Assembly: GCA_017504485.1 (NCBI GenBank)
Contig: JAFVRC010000022.1
Location: forward strand, 1 to 64,000
Direction of reading: 5' to 3'
DNA: 64,000 nt
From: Alistipes sp.
GTDB taxonomy: Bacteria; Bacteroidota; Bacteroidia; Bacteroidales; Rikenellaceae
The notes under the pieces were generated by a model. It ran no database searches and was not told the DNA's origin. It worked only from the letters and a program-made list of their open reading frames with translations. The position numbers were made by a program, and so were the translations under genes. Shown in pieces: positions 45,101-51,917 of this stretch; positions within the stretch are counted from its first letter, which is position 1; every line of letters begins with the position of its first letter.

Positions 45101-45492
45101 ACTTGCGCGTTAAGGACTGCGTGTTCAACTGTGCAGGCAAGCGTCCTATCCAGTGCCGTCCTAACGTGCTGATTGACGGCTGTACGTTCAACGACCAGTA
45201 TCGTTACTCGGTTCAGATTCGCTTCAACCCGCAGGATGCTTCGGAGAAGGTTACCTTCACGAACAACAAGATTGTGAATCCTTGCGTATCGTCGGGCAAG
45301 GGCTTCTGCGCCGGCATCACCATCAAGACGTCGGATGAGGTTAAGGATGTAGTATTCGACATCGCAGGCAACACGTTGGAGTCGTCGCTCTTCTCGGAGC
45401 TGCTCTATGTGTATGACGATGGCAATGTGGCTAACCTCCATCTCGACACCTGCACGATTCCGTCGGACATAACCTTCGTTCCGGAGCCGTAA
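42109..45492 (+). CDS. fimbrillin-beta-helix fusion lipoprotein 3
   Basis: 1127 residues. Signal MKKVILMLTAVVAMLATSC (Cys19), candidate processing Arg48 (ELGSRTLIG), fimbrillin domain to about 302 (ending VEILPGFDGEYS). The extension begins directly with EAFLAWATQNGGSFKLLGD, and carries beta-helix pieces (DLNGHTLTLPNTTEGARARL, TITNGSIVIES, GGELTINGGNYTLNNND) and a GLUG-like part (FDGQGHTISGVVVEN). A late block (CVFNCAGKRPIQCRPNVLI, CTFNDQYRYSVQIRFN) is homologous to one in protein 2. The C-terminus differs from proteins 1 and 2. It is 106 bases after gene 2, with a hairpin in the gap and a strong terminator behind it. Surface adhesin or tip pilin, inferred. Confidence 0.82.
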   Translation: MKKVILMLTAVVAMLATSCVQDVTEDVQVTGAEGVVNFTVQAPELGSRTLIGNGQKAEKLVYAVYDAQWVYLTEGTADFDDQLKANVSLRLVNNKEYNFVFWASVEGNSYYTLDTTTAEVTVSYAGKANDENRDAFFGQLTGLVVNGTMNESVKLYRPFAQVNWGTNDVAEAKTGGFDVTKGAGATVVYETEAYTKLSLKDGSVDGLTAVTFTAEDLVSNTYVDENGADELLVTKASGIYTWVAMNYILWTADRGTLTSNKITVTDGDGETVVVNYPNANVQRNWRTNLVGSLLTDQTNIVVEILPGFDGEYSNEAFLAWATQNGGSFKLLGDLAVTSNPQGFTVDKDLNIDLNGHTLTLPNTTEGARARLFTVTGNANLTITNGSIVIESTNGMVDGTNASTGGSSVVYSESTGKVTLEDVNLTGSQRGGHRVIDLFAGEAEVTDCNIDVNYGAGVVVGENSKGTINNSNITVNGMYSQVWNSVCFGVWGGGELTINGGNYTLNNNDTYATGASHGGWVGIIMNSGGTITINDGAFENVPAAGFMPQYERAVLHSEAASGSIATYNIIGGKYNPQEDLIIDGYDDGVGKRYTNIAGNGTIADSDNDGWYTIEDNKGYVVNGTEYLVSTGAGLAAAVTDAPATATMKLTADVDLTGVAYTPRSFSKLVFDGQGHTISGVVVENANQAALFGKTWDFDIKDVTLANSTFVGQNIDGEDAAAAFVGFYQSFSGASCKLTNCHVEGCTIGSAKYVGGLVAYKNGTSSTLTFENCSVKGSTIVSQYTEDGGASYKGHAGGLVGLVDTASISGCVVEGNTFNVAGPRCGLFIGSAQANSPVSGEATGNTGLTQLCGAINNITDWSNVNVAYKVKTAAELQAFIANTAVGEVKNVALAAGTYNGLFNVNGKKTINISSTEGAVIDGLVNGMDWATISLKGLTLQNTNDVGTDIANRDDQKGACVGAYVANITIEECTFNLLNKGGIYIDSDRTDGWAADWDGYNLRVKDCVFNCAGKRPIQCRPNVLIDGCTFNDQYRYSVQIRFNPQDASEKVTFTNNKIVNPCVSSGKGFCAGITIKTSDEVKDVVFDIAGNTLESSLFSELLYVYDDGNVANLHLDTCTIPSDITFVPEP
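42361..42617 (+). repeat. near-identical paralog block in fimbrillin gene 3
   Basis: Partner of 38958-39214: same length, coding for ANVSLRLVNNKEYNFVFWAS through WGTNDVA. Confidence 0.85.
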
Positions 45493-45502
45493 ATAACAAT
45501 GC

Positions 45503-45541
45503 AACAGCGGAAATCCCACTTTGCGTGGGGTCTCCGCTGTT
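45503..45541 (+). terminator. terminator after the fimbrillin fusion genes
   Basis: An outer 9-bp stem (AACAGCGGA / TCCGCTGTT) and an inner 5-bp stem (CCCAC / GTGGG) lie 11 bases after the stop; A-rich sequence follows. It separates the big fimbrillins from the short pilin gene. Confidence 0.8.
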
Positions 45542-45600
45542 ACTCAAAAAAATTGGCGACTTGTGTTTCATTGAAAGAAAAGGGTCGTTTGTTGAATTTA

Positions 45601-45632
45601 TTTGGTCAATAGACGATAAAAGCCTACTTTCG
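45601..45632 (+). promoter_or_regulatory. promoter of the short pilin gene
   Basis: TTTG at 45601-45604, a 20-bp spacer and TACTTTCG at 45625-45632 (one mismatch). This is one of the best-spaced promoters in the window. The leader is about 57 nt. Confidence 0.7.
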
Positions 45633-45694
45633 CGCTGATTTTGTGCAATAAACAGGCAATAACAACAATTCAACATTAACCAATAAAAACTCAA

Positions 45695-46711
45695 ATGAAA
45701 AAGATTTTTACTTTGATGGCAGCTGTTGCGGCTCTCTTCGCAACTTCTTGCACGCAGGAGACCGATGTAGTGTCGGTAGATGGTGGTGAAACGCTCGTAA
45801 CCTTGACGGCCGAGGCTCCACAGTTTACTCGTGCTATCGGTGACGGTAAGACGGCAAAGAACCTCTTCTTTGCAGTGTATGACGACCAGTGGAAGTTCCT
45901 CAAGGAGGGTACTTCGACTTTCAACGACGAGCTTAAGGCTACGGTAAACCTTCGACTCGTGAACAACAAGACCTACAACTTCGTGTTCTGGGCACAGGCC
46001 GAGGGTGCAGATGCTTACTACACCATCGATTGGGACAAGGCCGCTACGGCAAATGCAGTGCCAAAGGTGGCTGTTAACTACGGCACCAAGGCTAACGACG
46101 AGAAGCGCGACGCCTTCTTCGGTCAGGAGCCAAACCTCTTGGTGAATGGTACTATTAGCGGCAAGGTGATTCCTCTCTACCGTCCTTTCGCACAAATCAA
46201 CTTCGGTGCTTCGTATGAGGAGGTTGACGAGGCAAAGATTGGCGGTTTCGACATCACGACCGGCACGAATGCCAACGTGAAGTTCGACGTAACGGCCTAC
46301 TCACAGCTCTCGTTGAAGGATGGCGCTATCCTCGATGCAGGCAGCCCTACGACCGTATCGTTCACTGCCGAGCAGCTTATGAACGACATTACGGGCACTG
46401 CTCTCGTGGCAAAGCACAAGAACACCGATCCTAACGGCCAGGAGCTCACCGAGGAGAAGAGCTACCACTGGGTATCGATGAACTATATACTCTGGACTGC
46501 TGACCGTGGTACGCTCGACACGAACACCATCACGGTAACTACCGCTGCCGGCAAGGTTGTTGAGGCCAAGGCTCCACAGGCTAACGTACAGCGCAATTGG
46601 AAGACCAACATCGTAGGTCGCCTCTTCACCGATCCGGTTGAGTTCATCGTTGAGATCAAGCCTGGATTCAACGACGAGGAGTACACGGAGACCTTCCCTG
46701 ATCGCCAGTAA
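45695..46711 (+). CDS. short fimbrillin-like lipoprotein, candidate shaft pilin
   Basis: 338 residues. Signal MKKIFTLMAAVAALFATSC (Cys19) and Arg46 (QFTRAIGDG), the same position as the FimA cleavage Arg. It shares the family landmarks TYNFVFWAQ, NDEKRDAFFGQ, YRPFAQINFG, NYILWTADRGTL and NVQRNWKTNIVGRLFTD. It ends only about 15 residues after the VEIKPGFND that marks the domain boundary in the three large paralogs, so it is the pilin domain alone. It has its own promoter and terminator and is the most diverged at DNA level. The simplest reading is an abundant stalk subunit with the larger ones as minor tips; a free surface lipoprotein is the alternative. Confidence 0.8.
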   Translation: MKKIFTLMAAVAALFATSCTQETDVVSVDGGETLVTLTAEAPQFTRAIGDGKTAKNLFFAVYDDQWKFLKEGTSTFNDELKATVNLRLVNNKTYNFVFWAQAEGADAYYTIDWDKAATANAVPKVAVNYGTKANDEKRDAFFGQEPNLLVNGTISGKVIPLYRPFAQINFGASYEEVDEAKIGGFDITTGTNANVKFDVTAYSQLSLKDGAILDAGSPTTVSFTAEQLMNDITGTALVAKHKNTDPNGQELTEEKSYHWVSMNYILWTADRGTLDTNTITVTTAAGKVVEAKAPQANVQRNWKTNIVGRLFTDPVEFIVEIKPGFNDEEYTETFPDRQ

Positions 46712-46736
46712 TCGCGTCTGAATACGATATGCAATG

Positions 46737-46771
46737 GGGCTGTCCGACCAATGGTCGTGACAGCCCTTTTT
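46737..46771 (+). terminator. terminator of the short pilin gene
   Basis: GGGCTGTC / GACAGCCC with an inner CGACC / GGTCG extension is followed by TTTTT. A canonical intrinsic terminator 26 bases after the stop. Confidence 0.9.
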
Positions 46772-46793
46772 GTCGAAGAGGGCAAATCTTTTT

Positions 46794-46825
46794 TTTGCTT
46801 TTTTAAGTGCCATTTCATAACTTTG
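46794..46825 (+). promoter_or_regulatory. promoter of the GH109-like gene
   Basis: TTTG at 46794-46797, 20-bp spacer, TAACTTTG at 46818-46825: a full consensus match. The leader is about 25 nt. Confidence 0.8.
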
Positions 46826-46855
46826 TAGCACGAAAACCTAAAAAACTCGAAAACT

Positions 46856-48259
46856 ATGAAGATTAAATCTTTGTTCCTCGCGCTCGTTACCGCCACTCTT
46901 TTGGTAACGACAGCATGCAACGACGGAAAACCTTACAAGATTATCGACGGTACGATACACTTCAAGACACCGGAGCGACCTGCCGGACAGCAAGATGTCA
47001 TCGCTCTGACGGCCGAGCCCCTTGAGACCGTGCGTGTCGGCTTTATTGGCCTCGGTATGCGCGGCCCGGGTGCCGTGAAGCTCTGGGCGCAAATTCCGAA
47101 TACCGAGATTGTGGCACTCTGCGACCTGCGACCCGAGGGAATAGAGAGAGCCCAGAAGTACCTCGACCGCTTCAATCGCCCGCGTGCGGAGGTATATACC
47201 GGCTCGATAGAGGCGTGGCGCGAGCTCTGCCAGCGCGAAGATATCGACATCGTGTATATCGCAACCGACTGGGAGAACCACGCACACATGGCTAAATATG
47301 CGATGGAGTGCGGCAAGCATGTCGCAATTGAGGTACCATCGGCAATGACACTCAACGAAATCTGGGACCTTATCAACACCTCGGAGCGCACACGCCGCCA
47401 CTGTATGCAGCTCGAGAACTGTGTCTACGACTATTTCGAGCTTACGACACTCAACATGGCGCAGCAGGGTCTTTTCGGCGAAATACTCCATGCCGAAGGT
47501 GCATATATACACTGCCTCGACAATCTTTGGGGCCGCTTCTACCAAAATTGGCGACTTCGCTACAACCGCGACCATCGCGGCGACATATACGCTACACACG
47601 GCATAGGCCCGATTTGTCAGGCCCTCAACATCCACCGCGGCGACCGTATGAAGACCCTCGTGGCGATGAATACCAAAGCGGTGCTCGGGTATGAGTATTG
47701 GGAGCAGGTGACGGGCGAGAAGTACGACGGCGAGTTCAAGAATGGCGACCAAACGACAACACTCATCAGCACCGAGAATGGCAAGGTGATGCAGATACAC
47801 CACAACGTGATGACTCCGCGCCCTTATTCGCGCGACTATGCCCTCGTAGGCACGAAGGGATATGCCACGAAGTATCCGGTACAAGGCTATCTGCTGCACG
47901 CCGAAGCACTCGGGGAGGTCGATCACGAGAACCTTAACTCGCACAAATTCCTGCCCGAGGATATCAAGGCGCAGATGATGGAGAAGTATATGCACCCTAT
48001 CACCCGTGAGGTGGGTGCCATAGCCAAGAAGGCCGGTGGCCACGGAGGTATGGACTACATAATGATTTACCGCCTCGTCTACTGCTTGCGCAACGGCCTG
48101 CCTCTCGATATGGATGTTTACGACTTGGCCGAGTGGTGCTGCCTGGCAGAGCTCGGTGCGGCATCTATCGAGAATGGCTCGAAGCCGGTCGCTGTGCCCG
48201 ACTTCACGCGCGGCAACTGGAACAAGGTCGATGGCTACCGCCACGCAATGGCCGAGTAG
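46856..48259 (+). CDS. GH109-type NAD-dependent glycosidase (Gfo/Idh/MocA fold) lipoprotein
   Basis: 467 residues. Lipoprotein signal MKIKSLFLALVTATLLVTTAC (Cys21). A Rossmann NAD site follows (VRVGFIGLGMRGPGAVKL), then ALCDLRPEGIERAQ, IVYIATDWENHAHMA and CGKHVAIEVPSAM. The C-terminal half holds HRGDIYATHGIGPICQALNI and GGHGGMDYIMIYRL, features of the GH109 family. GH109 includes alpha-N-acetylgalactosaminidases that remove the blood group A sugar through a transient NAD oxidation. Export and lipidation fit a mucin-glycan role in a gut bacterium. Family membership is fairly sure; substrate is inferred. An ordinary Gfo/Idh/MocA oxidoreductase is the alternative. It is a single gene with its own promoter and terminator. 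Confidence 0.87.
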   Translation: MKIKSLFLALVTATLLVTTACNDGKPYKIIDGTIHFKTPERPAGQQDVIALTAEPLETVRVGFIGLGMRGPGAVKLWAQIPNTEIVALCDLRPEGIERAQKYLDRFNRPRAEVYTGSIEAWRELCQREDIDIVYIATDWENHAHMAKYAMECGKHVAIEVPSAMTLNEIWDLINTSERTRRHCMQLENCVYDYFELTTLNMAQQGLFGEILHAEGAYIHCLDNLWGRFYQNWRLRYNRDHRGDIYATHGIGPICQALNIHRGDRMKTLVAMNTKAVLGYEYWEQVTGEKYDGEFKNGDQTTTLISTENGKVMQIHHNVMTPRPYSRDYALVGTKGYATKYPVQGYLLHAEALGEVDHENLNSHKFLPEDIKAQMMEKYMHPITREVGAIAKKAGGHGGMDYIMIYRLVYCLRNGLPLDMDVYDLAEWCCLAELGAASIENGSKPVAVPDFTRGNWNKVDGYRHAMAE

Positions 48260-48278
48260 CGCAACCATAGATAAAGAA

Positions 48279-48316
48279 CGAGGGGCCGACCATACAGGTT
48301 AGCCCCTCGCCTTTTT
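48279..48316. terminator. shared terminator of the GH109 gene and rnpB
   Basis: CGAGGGGC / GCCCCTCG stem with a 15-base loop, then CCTTTTTCG on the plus strand. It lies between convergent transcription units. Confidence 0.8.
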
Positions 48317-48650
48317 CGCAGAATCCGTAAGCCGAGTTCTGTTCTATTCCATCATTTATCTAGGACGACGGTCTCCCGCCGCCTCAAGCGGTTTACCCCT
48401 CGGCATCGGGCGAGCAACCCTTAATTGCCGATATACATAACCTTGCAACCCGTGAGACGTACGGCCGGACGACATTGCTGCCTCCGCGGTGGGCTCTTAC
48501 CCCGCCTTTTCACCCTTACCACGACTCGGCGTGGCGGTTATTCTCTGTTACGCTACTATGCCCTCTCGAACATCAAGCCATTAACTTGCACGGTGCTCTG
48601 TGTTGCTCGGACTTTCCTCTCCCCTATCGGGCAGCGATGGATCGATCCTG
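48317..48650 (-). ncRNA. rnpB: RNase P RNA (class A)
   Basis: On the minus strand the 5' part has the universal GAGGAAAGTCCGAGCAACA block (P4 and CR-I region, 48619-48602 area), an internal GGCGGGGTAAGAGCCCACCGC segment, and near the 3' end ACAGAACTCGGCTTACGGAT, the P4 3' half. About 334 nt, typical of bacterial type A. It cleaves 5' leaders from tRNA precursors. The ends are estimated from the promoter and the terminator. Apparent reading frames through it are not genes. Confidence 0.95.
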
Positions 48651-48655
48651 CGCTG

Positions 48656-48663
48656 CAAAGATA
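48656..48663 (-). promoter_or_regulatory. rnpB -7 box
   Basis: TATCTTTG on the minus strand, which sets the RNA start near 48650. Confidence 0.7.
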
Positions 48664-48677
48664 ACTAAAATTTCGTA

Positions 48678-49214
48678 TTACAAGCGCGTATGCCACAAAA
48701 TCGAGGCCTCCGCATCCCACTCGGGCAGCGGTTTGGGCTCGAAGTCCGAGTAGCCGAGGGCTATGACACACTCGACCTTGCACCCCTCGGGGATATCGAG
48801 GAATGTGCCGAGATACTCCTCGGCCTGCTCGCCCTGCGGCTCATTTTGCAGGCGCGGACGGCCGCCGACATGCACCCAGCACGAAGCCAAGCCATGCTCG
48901 ACAATCGAGAGTTGAAGCATCGTGGCCGAGATGGCACAGTTCTCGCGCCAAAGGTCGGTCTTGGTCGTGTCGCCCATAACGACAATGGCGGCAGGAGCAC
49001 CGGTCATAAAGCCCGAGCCATAGTCGCGCATATCGGCAATCTTGTCGAGCGTTTCGCGGTCATCGACAATCATAAAACGTGTGGTATGCATATTACGCGA
49101 CGAGGGGGCCGTGAGTGCATCGTGCACAATATCGAGAAGCACCTCGCGCGATGGCACCGTGGGCGAGAATTTACGCACACTGCGGCGCGTATTGATTACT
49201 TGCTTAAAATCCAT
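48678..49214 (-). CDS. nitroreductase-family flavoprotein
   Basis: 178 residues from MDFKQVINTRRSVRKFSP; RRSVRKF is the FMN-phosphate contact of the nitroreductase fold. Further family features are TAPSSRNMHTTRFMIVDD, AAIVVMGD, ENCAISATMLQLSIVEHGLASCWV (dimer and FMN region) and the C-terminal EWDAEASILWHTRL. Such enzymes use NAD(P)H and FMN on quinones, nitro compounds or flavins; the physiological substrate is unknown. An upstream ATG at 49247 overlaps the promoter box (49245-49252), so 49214 is preferred. Monocistronic; the sialidase-like gene behind it is also on the minus strand but separated by 69 bases. Confidence 0.9.
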   Translation of the reverse strand: MDFKQVINTRRSVRKFSPTVPSREVLLDIVHDALTAPSSRNMHTTRFMIVDDRETLDKIADMRDYGSGFMTGAPAAIVVMGDTTKTDLWRENCAISATMLQLSIVEHGLASCWVHVGGRPRLQNEPQGEQAEEYLGTFLDIPEGCKVECVIALGYSDFEPKPLPEWDAEASILWHTRL

Positions 49215-49244
49215 AATATCTATGTTTGTTGGTCTTGCGTAGTG

Positions 49245-49252
49245 CAAAAATA
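49245..49252 (-). promoter_or_regulatory. nitroreductase -7 box
   Basis: TATTTTTG on the minus strand, about 30 bases before the chosen start codon. Confidence 0.55.
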
Positions 49253-49283
49253 GTGAAAAACTTCCATATTCCCGCGCTGCGGC

Positions 49284-50393
49284 CTATCGTTTTTTCACGA
49301 CTCGGCCCTTGACAGTCCATACGCCGTTCTTCCCTCGGCCGACACCTCCGACCGACATAACCGCAATAACGGTACTATCGTCTATCTCGGCCAGCGAATT
49401 CCACAGAGCACATCCATCCTCGGCGAGGTTGGGAAGCGGCGTGGTGCGATGGCGGAAGTTGCGGGCATTTTTATCACCAACATAGACCTGCATATTGGCA
49501 AACTTATGGCCACGGTCCTTGCGTCCCTCGGTCGATTGCACCGAAAGAAGGGTGTGCCTATCGCCAAGACGGATAAGGTATGGGGCTCCGGCATAGATGG
49601 TATCACCAACAGCCCAACGACCAACCACAGCCTCCTCGCGCCGCTCGTCGTCACCCGTAACGGGGCCATCCTTCCAATTGTTTCGCGTGCGGACAATGAC
49701 AGGCTTAAATCGACCTCGAATACCATTATCCTCGATGGCCATGGCTATCTCCTTGGAGTGAGGCAGGTAGATAGGCACGGGCATACCATCGCGCTTGCCG
49801 ACGCGAAACGATACCTTCTCGGCACGGCTCCACGTCTTGCCCTCGTCATAGGAGCAAATGAGCGATATCTCCTGCTCGGAGCTGGCGGTATATGGTGCTT
49901 CGTTGGCAAAGTAGATGTGCAACTCACCCGAAGGGAGTTGCAGTGGTATGGGCTCCCAGCAGCCATCACGGAAGAGCGGCTTGGCGACATATAGGTCGCG
50001 CCCCCGGCTCCAGCTACGCCCACCATCCTCGGAGGTGGCGCACATAATCTTGTATGGCAGACCCGTATCGGGGCGTGGGCGGGCGTTCCATGTGAAGAGC
50101 AGCTTGCCGCTATGCAATTGCAGCATCTCGCTATTAGTATAGCTATACTCCTCGTCACGAGCGACCTCTATCGGCGCGCTCCAACTATCGCACTTATCAT
50201 CGCTGAAACGAATCCACACCGCACCACCTGCGCCATAGACCAATGCGTGGCGATTATCCACCCTCTTGATGCGGGCATAGCCACCACGAGCAACAAAGGA
50301 GGAGGTGTCGCTCCAATCGATAGTGATGTTTGTCGAGGCGCACCCCACCATAACGGCAGCAGCGAGCGCGAGCATTAGCTTCAATATCTGCAT
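49284..50393 (-). CDS. sialidase-superfamily (BNR/Asp-box) lipoprotein
   Basis: 369 residues with lipoprotein signal MQILKLMLALAAAVMVGC (Cys18). At least three Asp-box (S-x-D-x-G-x-x-W) motifs: SDDKCDSWS (degenerate), SEDGGRSWSRG and SYDEGKTWSRA, which mark a six-bladed propeller. Candidate catalytic pieces include YARIKRVDNRH (Arg) and EEYSYTNSEMLQL (Glu). It could be an exo-sialidase (GH33) or a related propeller hydrolase such as GH93; the FRIP-type Arg motif of GH33 is not clear, so specificity is open. It starts about 13 bases after a predicted transcription start, divergent from the HAD gene. Together with GH109 nearby it suggests host-glycan use. Confidence 0.75.
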   Translation of the reverse strand: MQILKLMLALAAAVMVGCASTNITIDWSDTSSFVARGGYARIKRVDNRHALVYGAGGAVWIRFSDDKCDSWSAPIEVARDEEYSYTNSEMLQLHSGKLLFTWNARPRPDTGLPYKIMCATSEDGGRSWSRGRDLYVAKPLFRDGCWEPIPLQLPSGELHIYFANEAPYTASSEQEISLICSYDEGKTWSRAEKVSFRVGKRDGMPVPIYLPHSKEIAMAIEDNGIRGRFKPVIVRTRNNWKDGPVTGDDERREEAVVGRWAVGDTIYAGAPYLIRLGDRHTLLSVQSTEGRKDRGHKFANMQVYVGDKNARNFRHRTTPLPNLAEDGCALWNSLAEIDDSTVIAVMSVGGVGRGKNGVWTVKGRVVKKR

Positions 50394-50412
50394 AGAATCT
50401 TCGTATTATTCA

Positions 50413-50420
50413 CAAAATTA
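50413..50420 (-). promoter_or_regulatory. sialidase-like gene -7 box
   Basis: TAATTTTG on the minus strand, 20 bases before the start codon; it is 12 bases from the plus-strand box of the divergent HAD gene. Confidence 0.55.
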
Positions 50421-50431
50421 ATAAAAATTAC

Positions 50432-50439
50432 TATCTTTG
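50432..50439 (+). promoter_or_regulatory. HAD-rdgB-folE operon -7 box
   Basis: TATCTTTG, 25 bases before the ATG at 50465. It shares a short divergent promoter region with the sialidase-like gene. Confidence 0.65.
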
Positions 50440-50464
50440 TAGCAATTATCCAAAATAGATTGAT

Positions 50465-51316
50465 ATGGAGGAAACGAATCAGAAATTCACTATCGCACTG
50501 ATATACGACTTCGACGGCACGCTCGCCGCAGGAAATATGCAGGAGTATGACTTCATCCCCGCCGTAGGCAAGAGCAACATCGAGTTCTGGGACGAGTCGA
50601 ACCGCCTCGCACAGGAGCAGGATGCCGATCAGATACTTACCTACATGGCCCTGATGATTCGCGAGGCGCAGGCCAAGGGGTTGTCGCTGCGCCGCGAGGC
50701 TTTTCAGGAGTCGGGCAAGCGCGTAGAGCTCTTTCCGGGCGTGATGGAGTGGTTCGACCGCATAAATGCATACGGCGAGGAGCGCGGTGTGCGCGTGCTG
50801 CACTACATCAACTCGTCGGGCCTCAAGGAGATTATCGAGGGTACCCCTATCGCCGACAAGTTCCGCAAGATATACGCCTGCTCGTTCCTCTACAACGTCG
50901 ATGGCATAGCCTACTGGCCTGGCGTGGCGGTGAACTACACCAACAAAACGCAATTTATCTTCAAGATTAACAAGGGTGTGGAGTCGGTCTATGACACCAA
51001 GCTCGTCAATCGCTATATGGAGGAGAAGCAGCGTCCCGTGCCATTCTCGCGCATGATATATGTGGGCGATGGAACGACCGACATTCCATGTATGCGTCTT
51101 GTGAAGAACTTCGGCGGCCACTCCATCGCCGTCTATAACCCGAAGGACGAGGAGAAACGCGGCAATATGAACACCCTTATCCGCGACAACCGCGTAAATC
51201 ACGTCTGCCCGGCCGATTACAGCGAGGGCAAGGAGATAGATATCGTTGTCAAGGCCATCATCGACAAGTGCGTGGCCGACAACCGCCTCGCTCAACTTGA
51301 AACCGAGATTTTGTAA
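50465..51316 (+). CDS. HAD-superfamily phosphatase
   Basis: 283 residues. HAD motif I DFDGT (D15, D17), motif II within [10 protein letters not shown], a Lys motif near [15 protein letters not shown], and motif [17 protein letters not shown] cap of about 100 residues lies between motifs I and II ([18 protein letters not shown]...). The segment resembles the phosphoserine phosphatase-like branch, but I cannot assign a substrate. It is the first gene of a tight operon: rdgB starts 5 bases after its stop and folE 8 bases after rdgB. A house-cleaning role on nucleotide or pterin phosphates would suit the company, but that is inference. Confidence 0.87.
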   Translation: MEETNQKFTIALIYDFDGTLAAGNMQEYDFIPAVGKSNIEFWDESNRLAQEQDADQILTYMALMIREAQAKGLSLRREAFQESGKRVELFPGVMEWFDRINAYGEERGVRVLHYINSSGLKEIIEGTPIADKFRKIYACSFLYNVDGIAYWPGVAVNYTNKTQFIFKINKGVESVYDTKLVNRYMEEKQRPVPFSRMIYVGDGTTDIPCMRLVKNFGGHSIAVYNPKDEEKRGNMNTLIRDNRVNHVCPADYSEGKEIDIVVKAIIDKCVADNRLAQLETEIL

Positions 51317-51321
51317 AGCGT

Positions 51322-51909
51322 ATGAGGCAGATAATTTTCGCTACGAACAATGCCCACAAGTTGGGCGAAGTGCAGGCTCTCTTGGATGGAGTCTTCGCAC
51401 TCAAAACGCTGCGTGAGTGCGGCATCACGGAGGATATACCCGAGACGGCCGCGACGCTCGAGGGCAATGCGTTGCAGAAGGCACGCTACGTCTATGAGCG
51501 CACGGGGTGCGACTGCTTTGCCGACGATACGGGGTTGGAGGTCGAGGCGTTGGGCGGTGAGCCCGGTGTGCGCTCGGCACGCTATGCCACCGACGGCCAC
51601 AACTTTGCGGCCAACAACCGTCTGCTGCTCCGCAACCTCGAGGGCAAGAGCGACCGCCGAGCACACTTCCGCACCGTTATTGCACTGATACTCGGGGGCG
51701 AAGAGTACCTCTTCGAGGGGCGCGTGGATGGCACGATAATAGGCCACGAGGCTGGTGCCGAGGGTTTCGGCTACGACCCGCTCTTCGTGCCCGAGGGCGA
51801 GGAGCGCACCTTTGCGGAAATGGCCGCCGAGGAGAAGAATGCCATCTCGCACCGCGGCCGTGCCGTGGCAAAACTCGTAGAGTTTCTACAAACCAAAACA
51901 AAAAACTAA
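51322..51909 (+). CDS. rdgB: XTP/dITP diphosphatase (RdgB/HAM1 family)
   Basis: 195 residues, family size. N-terminal [20 protein letters not shown] (the T-N-N-x-x-K substrate loop), [25 protein letters not shown] (catalytic Asp and metal site) and [13 protein letters not shown]. It hydrolyses non-canonical purine nucleoside triphosphates (XTP, dITP) to monophosphates, keeping them out of DNA. Operon position between the HAD phosphatase and folE. Confidence 0.96.
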   Translation: MRQIIFATNNAHKLGEVQALLDGVFALKTLRECGITEDIPETAATLEGNALQKARYVYERTGCDCFADDTGLEVEALGGEPGVRSARYATDGHNFAANNRLLLRNLEGKSDRRAHFRTVIALILGGEEYLFEGRVDGTIIGHEAGAEGFGYDPLFVPEGEERTFAEMAAEEKNAISHRGRAVAKLVEFLQTKTKN

Positions 51910-51917
51910 AAAAGACT

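Noticed and set aside
34705-45492. CRISPR or tandem DNA repeats in the fimbrillin region
   Set aside because: The similarity is at the protein level with coding-type variation; there are no regular spacers or identical short repeats.
48425-48783. Small open frames in both strands within 48425-48783
   Set aside because: The region is RNase P RNA, recognised by the GAGGAAAGTCC block and the P4 3' half.
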